Source: Anaerotignum sp.
Lineage (GTDB): Bacteria > Bacillota > Clostridia > Lachnospirales > Anaerotignaceae
Direction of reading: 5' to 3'
Assembly: GCA_017560955.1 (NCBI GenBank)
Contig: JAFZDV010000211.1
Coordinates: 1-6,218, forward strand
Length of the DNA stretch: 6,218 nucleotides
Position numbers and translations under genes: made by a program. Positions 1-4,920 of this stretch are shown here, piece after piece. Numbering within the stretch: the stretch's first letter is position 1; the number at the start of each line of letters is the position of its first letter. The notes beneath the pieces are model-generated. The model made no database searches, was not told where the DNA came from, and saw only the letters and a list, made by a program, of their open reading frames with translations.

Positions 1-336
1 CGCTGCCATAACCGCAATGGCTTTGGATGCATCCATAGGAGAGCCGCCGCCGATACCAATGAAGAATTCCACACTTTCATCGATGGCAATTTTCACCGCT
101 CTTTCTACAGTTTCCACATCAGGATTTTCACCGATTTCATCAAACAACACCCATTTGATATCCAGACTATCCAAAGCATCTGTGATATCCTTCTGAGCAC
201 CATTTTTCTTGGCAGAACTTCTGCCTGTAACTACCATAGCTTTTTTACCCAGTTTCGCCATAGCGTTTTTGTTCGCTTCAACGCAGCCTCTGCCAAAATA
301 GCAGTCTGCAGGCATAAAATAACGGAAGTTATTCAT
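1..336 (-). CDS. Iron-containing alcohol dehydrogenase, N-terminal part (runs off the left edge)
   Basis: The first 112 residues of a group III (Fe-dependent) alcohol dehydrogenase are visible; the metal-binding C-terminal half lies outside the window. The family oxidises alcohols or reduces aldehydes with NAD(P) in the cytoplasm, often in fermentation. The visible part is the dinucleotide-binding domain: a typical opening (NNFRYFMPADCYFGRG, residues 2-17), a first strand with KAMVVTG at 32-38, and the family signature GIGGGSPMDASKA at about 94-106, in which the GGGS loop contacts the cofactor pyrophosphate. The start is the ATG at 336-334, ten bases after an AAGGAG (352-347). It lies 30 bases behind the small acidic gene on the same strand with no terminator between them, so the two are probably cotranscribed. 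Family assignment is secure. Substrate (butanol, ethanol, 1,2-propanediol and so on) cannot be told from this half. Confidence 0.93.
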   Translation of the reverse strand, partial: MNNFRYFMPADCYFGRGCVEANKNAMAKLGKKAMVVTGRSSAKKNGAQKDITDALDSLDIKWVLFDEIGENPDVETVERAVKIAIDESVEFFIGIGGGSPMDASKAIAVMAA

Positions 337-366
337 TCTGAATCAACTCCTTTCCAAACAGGTTGA

Positions 367-621
367 TCAGCAAAGGAAATCGTACCAGTCCCATTCCACT
401 GCCATGATGGCTTCGATGGTTTCTTCTGCAGGCTCTTCCAGCAGTTCAAATTCAATTTCAAATTCGTGATAGCGTTCGCCTTCAATAGTAGCAACGCCGC
501 TGATGATGTAATTTTTACCTTCACCTGTGATATATTCGCCTTCCATCATGAGGTCATCTTCCTCCAGATAGAATTTGTTGATTTCATTTTTAATGTGTTC
601 TTCTGTGAATGTCAGTTTCAT
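367..621 (-). CDS. Small acidic protein of unknown function (84 aa)
   Basis: I do not recognise this family. The product is 84 residues and very acidic: about 24 Asp/Glu against about 6 Lys/Arg. Inspection suggests an N-terminal helix (EEHIKNEINKF), a central strand-rich part with alternating hydrophobic and charged residues (NYIISGVATIEGERYHEFEIEFELL), and an acidic helix ending in the aromatic tail WDWYDFLC with a C-terminal cysteine. There is no signal peptide or membrane segment, so it should be cytoplasmic. The frame opens at an ATG at 627-625, but that is only 3 bases from the AGGAGG at 636-631; the ATG at 621-619 is 9 bases away and is preferred. It is the first gene behind a good promoter and precedes the alcohol dehydrogenase by 30 bases. 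That it is a real gene is supported by the ribosome binding site, promoter and tight spacing; a role connected with the dehydrogenase is only inference. Confidence 0.8.
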   Translation of the reverse strand: MKLTFTEEHIKNEINKFYLEEDDLMMEGEYITGEGKNYIISGVATIEGERYHEFEIEFELLEEPAEETIEAIMAVEWDWYDFLC

Positions 622-630
622 TTTCATCTA

Positions 631-636
631 CCTCCT
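631..636 (-). promoter_or_regulatory. Ribosome binding site that decides the start of the small acidic protein
   Basis: A perfect AGGAGG on the minus strand is followed by TAG and then two in-frame ATG codons. The first ATG (627-625) is 3 bases away, too close for normal initiation. The second (621-619) is 9 bases away and is taken as the start. Confidence 0.7.
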
Positions 637-663
637 GTTTCACGATATTTTCCCTTCCTTTTC

Positions 664-692
664 ATTCTAGCATCATCGTGAGCCATGGACAA
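664..692 (-). promoter_or_regulatory. Sigma-A-type promoter for the small acidic protein / alcohol dehydrogenase transcript
   Basis: On the minus strand, TTGTCC (692-687), a 17-base spacer and TAGAAT (669-664) match the -35 and -10 boxes at 4 of 6 and 5 of 6 positions. A TGC directly before the -10 makes an extended -10. Transcription would start near 657, leaving about 36 bases of leader that include the AGGAGG. Confidence 0.65.
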
Positions 693-699
693 GAGTTCT

Positions 700-728
700 T
701 TTTCATGTTAAACTGTTATGGATACAAT
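700..728 (+). promoter_or_regulatory. Probable promoter of the exonuclease gene
   Basis: TTTTCA (700-705), a 17-base spacer and TACAAT (723-728) match the -35 and -10 boxes at 4 of 6 and 5 of 6 positions. The expected start near 735 leaves a leader of about 24 bases holding the ribosome binding site. Its -35 lies only 7 bases from that of the divergent minus-strand promoter, so the two are back to back. Confidence 0.5.
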
Positions 729-758
729 GCACAACCGATTCCCAAAAGGAGTTTTTAT

Positions 759-1532
759 ATGAACTATATCGTACTGGATCTGGAATTCAACCAGTCCTTT
801 CCTTTTAAAAATGGCAGAAAAGTAGAGCCAAATCCCGAATGCCCCTTTGAGATCATTCAGATCGGTGCCGTAAAATTAAATGATAAATTTGAACAGGTAG
901 ATACTTTCGATGCCATGATCCGTCCTCAGATCTACCCTCGTCTGCACCCTTTTGTTGAAAAAATCACAGGTATCCACGCAGAAATGCTGGCAGATAAACC
1001 TGGTTTCAAAAGCGCTTATGAAGGTTTTCTGAAATTCATCGGCAATGAACCTGCCATCCTCTGCACATGGGGCGGCGATGATATCAAATCCCTGTTCCGC
1101 AACATTCTGTTTTATGACCTGAACGCAGATGCATTGACAGACCAGTATCTGAATGTACAGCCTTTTGCCGCACAATATCTGAATCACGAAGCAGGCAAGG
1201 CTATCGGTCTGAAAAATGCTGTAGAGGCTCTGGGTATCCCCGAAGGTGATACTTTCCACAATGCCCTGAATGATGCAGTCTATACAGCAAAGATCTTCGC
1301 TATCACGCATCCTGCAGAAATCAAGGCAGAAACCTTCAATCCTCTGACCATGCTGGCGAAAAAGCCCAAAAAACTGCGTACTAATGTAAAAAGTCTTCTG
1401 ATGTATGTAGAAGAAAAAATGGAAAAGGAACTGACAGAATCTGAAAAAGAACTGGTAAAAATGGCGTATATGCTTGGCAGAAACCATACCTTTGATGCAA
1501 CCCCTGCTGCCAGAAGAAAAACGGAAAAATAA
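759..1532 (+). CDS. DEDDh-family 3'-5' exonuclease (ERI-1/KapD-like)
   Basis: A 257-residue cytoplasmic protein with an RNase T / DNA polymerase III epsilon-type exonuclease fold, which removes nucleotides from 3' ends using two metal ions. The catalytic residues are visible in order: Exo I Asp7 and Glu9 in VLDLEFNQ; Exo II Asp107 or Asp108 in CTWGGDD; Exo III His167 and Asp172 in HNALNDA. The His five residues before the last Asp marks the DEDDh subgroup, and the TWGxDD form of Exo II resembles the ERI-1/KapD branch rather than the proofreading subunit. The nuclease domain ends near residue 183; a further 75 or so Lys- and Glu-rich residues follow (see findings). The start is the ATG at 759, 7 bases after AGGAG (747-751); the frame is open back to 609, but that upstream part overlaps the divergent promoters. 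The natural substrate (RNA, short oligonucleotides or DNA) is not evident. Confidence 0.88.
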   Translation: MNYIVLDLEFNQSFPFKNGRKVEPNPECPFEIIQIGAVKLNDKFEQVDTFDAMIRPQIYPRLHPFVEKITGIHAEMLADKPGFKSAYEGFLKFIGNEPAILCTWGGDDIKSLFRNILFYDLNADALTDQYLNVQPFAAQYLNHEAGKAIGLKNAVEALGIPEGDTFHNALNDAVYTAKIFAITHPAEIKAETFNPLTMLAKKPKKLRTNVKSLLMYVEEKMEKELTESEKELVKMAYMLGRNHTFDATPAARRKTEK

Positions 1533-1536
1533 GAAA

Positions 1537-1565
1537 AGGACATCTACTAGATGTCCTCTTTTTTT
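1537..1565. terminator. Bidirectional terminator between the convergent exonuclease and HtrA genes
   Basis: A perfect 8-bp stem (AGGACATC at 1537-1544 with GATGTCCT at 1550-1557, loop TACTA) is followed on the plus strand by C and seven T (1559-1565). On the minus strand the same hairpin is followed by TTTTCTTATTTTT, so it can stop both genes. The HtrA stop codon (1566-1564) overlaps the plus-strand T tract. Confidence 0.9.
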
Positions 1566-2934
1566 AACTGTTTTTATCTTCAATTTTAATTTTCAGTTCC
1601 ACACCATCATTGCCGTCACGGATGACATACATATCTACCGTACTGCCGATTTTTGCAGCATTCACACTTTCCACAAGGGAATCCATATCCATCACAGTCT
1701 GACCATTGAACTGTGTGATGACATCGCCTACTTGCAAACCTGCCTTATCTGCAGGTCCGCCTTTTGTCACTTCAAGCACCAGTGCACCAACAGGCAGTTT
1801 ATACATGGGAGCAGTTTCTTCTGTAATATTTGTACCTGTGATGCCGATATAAGGTTTTGGCTGTGTGCCAGTCTGCAGCAGTTCCTCTACAATGGGAATG
1901 ATATAGTTACTGGGGATGGCATATCCCATGCCCTCTACCATTGCAGAATTATATTTTGCTGTATTGATGCCAATCACTTCACCGCTGGCATTTACCAGGG
2001 CGCCGCCGCTGTTACCACTGTTGATAGCTGCACTGGTCTGTAGAACCCCCAGCTTATTTCCTTCCATATTGATGGTCTGTTCTTTCATACTGATAATACC
2101 ATCTGTCGCTGAAAGCCCCATACCCATTGCATTACCAATGGCAATGACCTCACTGCCAACTTCCAGTGCATCAGAATCACCAAATACCGCTGTTGTTACC
2201 TGCTCGATACCAGCATCATTCAGATCCTTCCAGCTGACTGTAAGTACCGCCAGATCAGATTCACTTCTTGCGCCGATGACCTTTGCAGGAACACTGATAT
2301 CCCCTTCAAATGTCACATAGATAGTATCGGCATTTTCAATCACATGGTTATTGGTAGCAATGGCAACTCGGCTGTCATCGGAATAGAAAATGACGCCGCT
2401 GCCTGCACCTTTAGATTCAAAGGGAACATTGAACGCACCAAAATAGCTGGTCATACCGGAGATTTTGGTAGAAACACTTACTACGGAAGGTTTTACCGCT
2501 TTTACGATTTCCGTCGCAGAATACACTTCTCCGCTAGATGCTTTCTGAATACCTTCAGGCGTTCCTGTGACTACATTTCTGCCGCTCATCAGGTTATCCA
2601 CAACACCATAACCTGCACCGATACTTGCACCACCTGCAATACCGATGATCAGGCAGCCAACTACAAATTTTGCCCATCCTTTTTTCTTTTTAGGTGGCTT
2701 TTTCACCTGTTCTTCATAATGATATTCCCTTACACCAGGCTGAGGAGCAGGCTCCTTCTCATGGACTTCCTCCTGTTCGGAATGATCAGACTCAGCAGAA
2801 GAATCTTTTTCTGCAGTTTCAGGAACGACTTCTTCCATTTCGGGTTCTTTCAATCCTTCTGCAGAAGTATCCACTGTTTCTTCCGTATTCTCTGTACTTT
2901 TCTTTCTGGGTGTTACATCTTCAAAATCTAACAT
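1564..2934 (-). CDS. htrA: HtrA/DegP-like membrane-anchored serine protease with one PDZ domain
   Basis: A 456-residue S1C-family protease that degrades or refolds damaged proteins outside the membrane. Order of parts: a long acidic cytoplasmic tail (residues 1 to about 77), a basic patch KKPPKKKK (78-85), one membrane span (about 88-112, rich in Gly and Ile), the trypsin-like domain with catalytic His197 (TNNHVI), Asp227 (SDLAVL) and Ser309 (NSGNSGGAL), and a C-terminal PDZ domain (about 360-450; GGPADKAGLQVGDVI carries the usual core). The type II topology matches Bacillus HtrA/HtrB/YyxA. All catalytic residues are present. The open frame extends to a GTG at 2943, but that codon overlaps the GGAG of the ribosome binding site (2946-2943); the ATG at 2934-2932, 8 bases downstream of it, is the start. 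It appears monocistronic, with an AT-rich upstream region and a terminator shared with the convergent gene. Which htrA paralogue it corresponds to cannot be told here. Confidence 0.95.
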   Translation of the reverse strand: MLDFEDVTPRKKSTENTEETVDTSAEGLKEPEMEEVVPETAEKDSSAESDHSEQEEVHEKEPAPQPGVREYHYEEQVKKPPKKKKGWAKFVVGCLIIGIAGGASIGAGYGVVDNLMSGRNVVTGTPEGIQKASSGEVYSATEIVKAVKPSVVSVSTKISGMTSYFGAFNVPFESKGAGSGVIFYSDDSRVAIATNNHVIENADTIYVTFEGDISVPAKVIGARSESDLAVLTVSWKDLNDAGIEQVTTAVFGDSDALEVGSEVIAIGNAMGMGLSATDGIISMKEQTINMEGNKLGVLQTSAAINSGNSGGALVNASGEVIGINTAKYNSAMVEGMGYAIPSNYIIPIVEELLQTGTQPKPYIGITGTNITEETAPMYKLPVGALVLEVTKGGPADKAGLQVGDVITQFNGQTVMDMDSLVESVNAAKIGSTVDMYVIRDGNDGVELKIKIEDKNS

Positions 2935-2942
2935 ATCTATCA

Positions 2943-2946
2943 CTCC
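2943..2946 (-). promoter_or_regulatory. Ribosome binding site that decides the htrA start
   Basis: GGAG on the minus strand shares its last base with the upstream in-frame GTG codon (2943-2941), so that GTG cannot be the initiation codon served by it. The ATG at 2934-2932 is 8 bases away, a normal distance. Confidence 0.6.
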
Positions 2947-2978
2947 AATGCGTTTCTGCCTTTGGGCTATTTTCGTTT

Positions 2979-3007
2979 ATGATATTATTCTACTATAGCG
3001 GTTTGAA
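2979..3007 (-). promoter_or_regulatory. Possible htrA promoter in an AT-rich gap
   Basis: On the minus strand TTCAAA (3007-3002), a 17-base spacer and TATCAT (2984-2979) match the -35 and -10 boxes at 4 of 6 and 5 of 6 positions. The surrounding DNA (2935-3069) is so AT-rich that other weaker pairings exist, for example TTGTTC with TAATAT. No operator or two-component binding site is recognised here, and the gap holds no gene. Confidence 0.35.
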
Positions 3008-3069
3008 CAAATTATGAACATACAACAAATAATTTATTATATTACAAAATATTTTTCAAAGAAAAAAAC

Positions 3070-3098
3070 TTGCAATACTTTTTGTTTTATGATAGTAT
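3070..3098 (+). promoter_or_regulatory. Promoter of the tRNA-Leu gene
   Basis: TTGCAA (3070-3075), a 17-base spacer and TAGTAT (3093-3098) with a TGA extension directly before the -10. Each box matches 4 of 6 consensus positions. The predicted start near 3105 is about 11 bases before the mature tRNA. Confidence 0.5.
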
Positions 3099-3115
3099 AG
3101 TCAAGCAATAATTAT

Positions 3116-3199
3116 GCGCTTGTGGCGGAACTGGCAGACGCATCAGACTCAAAATCTGACGCTGGTGACAGCGTGTGGGTTCGAGTCCCACCAGGCGCA
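3116..3199 (+). tRNA. tRNA-Leu (anticodon CAA)
   Basis: An 84-base class II tRNA reading the UUG codon. The acceptor stem is GCGCTTG (3116-3122) with CAGGCGC (3192-3198), all seven pairs formed with one G-T wobble, followed by discriminator A3199, as expected for leucine. The D arm contains the GCGG...CGC and GG loop bases. The anticodon stem TCAGA/TCTGA (3143-3147 with 3155-3159) encloses the loop CTCAAAA with CAA at 3150-3152. A long variable arm CGCTG-GTGA-CAGCG (3160-3173) and the T arm GTGGG-TTCGAGT-CCCAC complete the cloverleaf. No CCA is encoded; the next bases are TAG, so the end must be added after transcription. Confidence 0.97.
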
Positions 3200-3203
3200 T
3201 AGC

Positions 3204-3237
3204 AAACCCTTGATTTTTCAAGGGTTTTTTCTTTTTT
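3204..3237 (+). terminator. Terminator of the tRNA-Leu transcript
   Basis: A 10-bp stem (AAACCCTTGA at 3204-3213 with TCAAGGGTTT at 3218-3227) closes a TTTT loop. It is followed by TTTTTTCTTTTTT (3225-3237), a strong T tract. It lies 5 bases after the tRNA. Confidence 0.92.
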
Positions 3238-3256
3238 ATCCATAAAAATCTCATTC

Positions 3257-3292
3257 GTATTCCTTTGGAATACTCATGTTTTGCTCCGCAAA
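3257..3292. repeat. Two adjacent small palindromes with three-base loops
   Basis: GTATTCC-TTT-GGAATAC (3257-3273) is a perfect 7-bp inverted repeat, and TTTGC-TCC-GCAAA (3280-3292) a perfect 5-bp one, six bases apart. They sit between the tRNA terminator and the cyclophilin terminator in a stretch (3238-3304) that holds no gene. Neither is followed by a T tract, so they are not terminators. They may be part of a dispersed palindromic element or simply chance. Confidence 0.4.
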
Positions 3293-3304
3293 CCTTACGC
3301 AAAA

Positions 3305-3344
3305 TAAAAAACCAAGTACTTCTGCAAGCAGGTACTTGGTTTTT
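3305..3344 (-). terminator. Terminator of the cyclophilin transcript
   Basis: The stem CCAAGTAC (3312-3319) with GTACTTGG (3332-3339) continues, past a two-base bulge, into CTGC-AA-GCAG (3322-3331). On the minus strand it is followed by TTTTTT, A and more T. It starts 18 bases after the cyclophilin stop codon. The plus-strand side also has TTTTT (3340-3344), but no plus-strand gene needs it. Confidence 0.88.
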
Positions 3345-3361
3345 ATTCTTTGCGAGCTATT

Positions 3362-3877
3362 TTACATTTTCTGAGGTTCGGGATATTCCACGCCGAAAGT
3401 ATCAACTGTTACTTTCACCATAACCTGATCTACTACAGGTCTGTCCTGTCTGTTTGTTTTTGTTGTTGCAACTGTGTTCACAATTTCCATACCTTCGATT
3501 ACTTTACCGAAAGCAGCATACTGACCATCCAGATGAGGAGAGTTTTCATGCATGATGAAGAACTGAGAACCTGCGCTGTGAGGATGCATGGAACGAGCCA
3601 TGGACAGTACACCAGCTGTGTGTTTCAGATCATTTTTGAAACCTGCCCAGCTGAATTCACCTGCAATGTGGTAACCGGGGCCACCCATGCCTGTGCCTTC
3701 AGGACAACCGCCCTGGATCATGAAACCACGGATTACTCTGTGGAAGATTTTGCCGTCATAGAAACCTTTTTTCACCAGAGAGATGAAGTTATTTACTGTG
3801 TTGGGGGCGATTTCAGGATACAGTTCCGCTTTGATGATACCGCCATTGTTCAGTTCAAATGTTACGATGGGATTCAT
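3362..3877 (-). CDS. ppiB: Cyclophilin-type peptidyl-prolyl cis-trans isomerase
   Basis: A 171-residue single-domain cyclophilin that speeds cis-trans isomerisation of Xaa-Pro bonds during protein folding. There is no signal peptide, so it acts in the cytoplasm. The active site is complete: Arg in KIFHRVI, the FMIQGG motif (Phe, Met, Gln), GSQFFI, and HLDGQYAAFGKVIEGM. The Trp that contacts cyclosporin A in human cyclophilin A is His here (HLDG), a common state in bacterial members and usually linked to weak drug binding. The glycine-rich loop PEGTGMGGPGY is typical of the bacterial PpiB group. The start ATG is 7 bases after AAGGAGG (3891-3885). It lies 87 bases downstream of the phosphoesterase on the same strand with no terminator between and no convincing promoter of its own, so the two may share a transcript. 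A strong terminator follows. Confidence 0.95.
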   Translation of the reverse strand: MNPIVTFELNNGGIIKAELYPEIAPNTVNNFISLVKKGFYDGKIFHRVIRGFMIQGGCPEGTGMGGPGYHIAGEFSWAGFKNDLKHTAGVLSMARSMHPHSAGSQFFIMHENSPHLDGQYAAFGKVIEGMEIVNTVATTKTNRQDRPVVDQVMVKVTVDTFGVEYPEPQKM

Positions 3878-3964
3878 TGTAATTCCTCCTTGTTTTTCCT
3901 GTTATTTGCAGATCACTCTGCATATCTTATATAGTCTATCATAAAATTGTATTTGCGTACAGCC

Positions 3965-4786
3965 TTATTTCGCTGTCAATGTCACTTCAATCAGTTCAGG
4001 TCTGTTGAAAATGCGGAAAGGAAAACTGCTGTTGCCAAGTCCTCTGCTGACCACCATCACAGTGCCATCTTTTTCATGCATGCCTTCTGTATATTTCGGG
4101 AAGAAACCCTGATGAGGCGCAAAGATCCCCTGTCTGAGGAAAGGAATGATGATCTGACCACCATGGGCATGACCTGTAAAGGCAAGATCGATATTTTCCT
4201 GTACATAGGTTTCAAACAGTTCAGGTCTATGGGAAAGCAGAATGTTGAAACTGCCCTCCTGACCTGCCATCAGTGTATGAAGCATTTTGTCATAATGCTG
4301 ATTCACGCTTTTATCTGCCAGACCAATCAGCGTAATGGTTTCACCATTTCTGTCAATGATGGATTTGCCATTATCCAAAACCGTCACCCCCGCGGCAATG
4401 AGTTCTTCCAGAAGGATATCCCATTCTCCGCTCTGGTGTTCATGGTTGCCGCTGACAAAATAAACAGGCGCAATACGGATGATTTCATGGATAAAATCCA
4501 TCGCACTGTCTACATCTGTTCTGCCTTCGTGTCTATCTAACAAATCGCCTGTGATCACAATAATATCAGGAGAAGACTTACTGATTTTCTTCAGAAGCGG
4601 TTTCTGATTTCTTCCGAAAACCTTATTCTGCAGATCAGATACCTGCAATATTTTATATCCATCAAAGGGCTGAGGGATATCTCCTGCATATGTCATTTTA
4701 GTCAGCATAAGGCCGTTATCCTGCCAGTAAAGGAATGAAGCAAGCAGCAATGCGCAGACACAGCCTATTGTTTTCTTATATTTCAT
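3965..4786 (-). CDS. Calcineurin-like metallophosphoesterase, YkuE-like, membrane anchored or secreted
   Basis: A 273-residue two-metal phosphoesterase. Residues 1-5 are Lys-rich and about 6-21 are hydrophobic, giving a signal peptide or N-terminal anchor with no usable lipobox, so the catalytic domain should face outward. The metal-binding motifs follow in order: SDLQ (Asp51, with Gln53 where the family normally has His), GDLLD (Asp81), GNHE (Asn114, His115), LSHRPE (His186) and GHAHGGQ (His206, His208). The GHAHGGQ motif and the final SRGLG segment place it near YkuE/YaeI-type proteins, some of which act on lipid or phosphate esters in the envelope; the substrate here is unknown. The start ATG is 7 bases after AGAGGTG (4800-4794). 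It is divergent from dinB and probably heads a transcript that continues into the cyclophilin gene. The Gln53 change is treated in the findings. Confidence 0.92.
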   Translation of the reverse strand: MKYKKTIGCVCALLLASFLYWQDNGLMLTKMTYAGDIPQPFDGYKILQVSDLQNKVFGRNQKPLLKKISKSSPDIIVITGDLLDRHEGRTDVDSAMDFIHEIIRIAPVYFVSGNHEHQSGEWDILLEELIAAGVTVLDNGKSIIDRNGETITLIGLADKSVNQHYDKMLHTLMAGQEGSFNILLSHRPELFETYVQENIDLAFTGHAHGGQIIIPFLRQGIFAPHQGFFPKYTEGMHEKDGTVMVVSRGLGNSSFPFRIFNRPELIEVTLTAK

Positions 4787-4814
4787 GGTATTTCACCTCT
4801 TTTTCATTTTCTTC

Positions 4815-4843
4815 ATTATAAAAGAGAAACTGATTTCTTTCAA
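4815..4843 (-). promoter_or_regulatory. Strong promoter of the phosphoesterase gene
   Basis: On the minus strand TTGAAA (4843-4838), a 17-base spacer and a perfect TATAAT (4820-4815) match the -35 and -10 boxes at 5 of 6 and 6 of 6 positions. The start near 4808 gives a leader of about 22 bases. This is the best-matching promoter in the window. Confidence 0.8.
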
Positions 4844-4850
4844 CGGAAGG

Positions 4851-4879
4851 TTGATTAGAAATCACTTTTCTGCTATACT
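4851..4879 (+). promoter_or_regulatory. Promoter of dinB
   Basis: TTGATT (4851-4856), a 17-base spacer and TATACT (4874-4879), with TGC directly before the -10. The boxes match 4 of 6 and 5 of 6 positions. The predicted start near 4886 falls at the edge of the LexA-like site. The -35 lies 7 bases from that of the divergent phosphoesterase promoter. Confidence 0.75.
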
Positions 4880-4885
4880 TAAACA

Positions 4886-4899
4886 AGAATATATGTTCG
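4886..4899. promoter_or_regulatory. LexA (SOS) operator over the dinB transcription start
   Basis: AGAATATATGTTCG fits the Gram-positive LexA box CGAAC-RNRY-GTTCG with two mismatches in the left half and an exact right half; the centre ATAT fits RNRY. It begins 7 bases after the -10 box, where repressor binding would block transcription initiation. LexA control of dinB-type polymerases is known in many bacteria; control here is inferred from the site. Confidence 0.6.
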
Positions 4900-4907
4900 T
4901 ATTTTGT

Positions 4908-4914
4908 GGAGGTG
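4908..4914 (+). promoter_or_regulatory. Ribosome binding site that decides the dinB start
   Basis: GGAGGTG lies 6 bases before the ATG at 4921. The open frame also contains a GTG at 4906, but its last base is the first G of this site, so it cannot be the start. The protein then opens with the conserved FHIDVNSAF close to its N-terminus, as in the family. Confidence 0.75.
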
Positions 4915-4920
4915 AGTTTC

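Noticed and set aside
609..758. Upstream extension of the exonuclease frame
   Set aside because: It overlaps the divergent promoters and the first codons of the acidic protein; the ATG at 759 has a good ribosome binding site and puts the Exo I motif at residues 5-9, as usual.
876..1583. Long minus-strand open frame opposite the exonuclease
   Set aside because: Cys-, Phe- and Ile-rich composition without family motifs, no fitting ribosome binding site, and fully overlapped by a gene with intact catalytic motifs.
1474..2931. Plus-strand open frames opposite htrA (1474-2043, 1916-2320, 2344-2931)
   Set aside because: Antisense shadows of the protease gene, lacking motifs and plausible translation signals.
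2935..3115. Riboswitch or small RNA in the AT-rich gap upstream of htrA
   Set aside because: No conserved riboswitch core or substantial stem-loop with a terminator is visible; only promoter-like boxes are found.
3116..3199. tRNA-Leu as an integration site of a mobile element
   Set aside because: No integrase, no repeated copy of the tRNA 3' end in the window, and the flanking genes are ordinary chromosomal genes.
3087..3302. Open frame on the minus strand with VGLEPTR-like sequence
   Set aside because: It is the antisense of the tRNA-Leu gene; this kind of translated tRNA produces a familiar false protein.
3907..3922. 6-bp hairpin TGCAGA-TCAC-TCTGCA as a terminator after the phosphoesterase
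   Set aside because: The stem is short and no T tract follows it on the minus strand.
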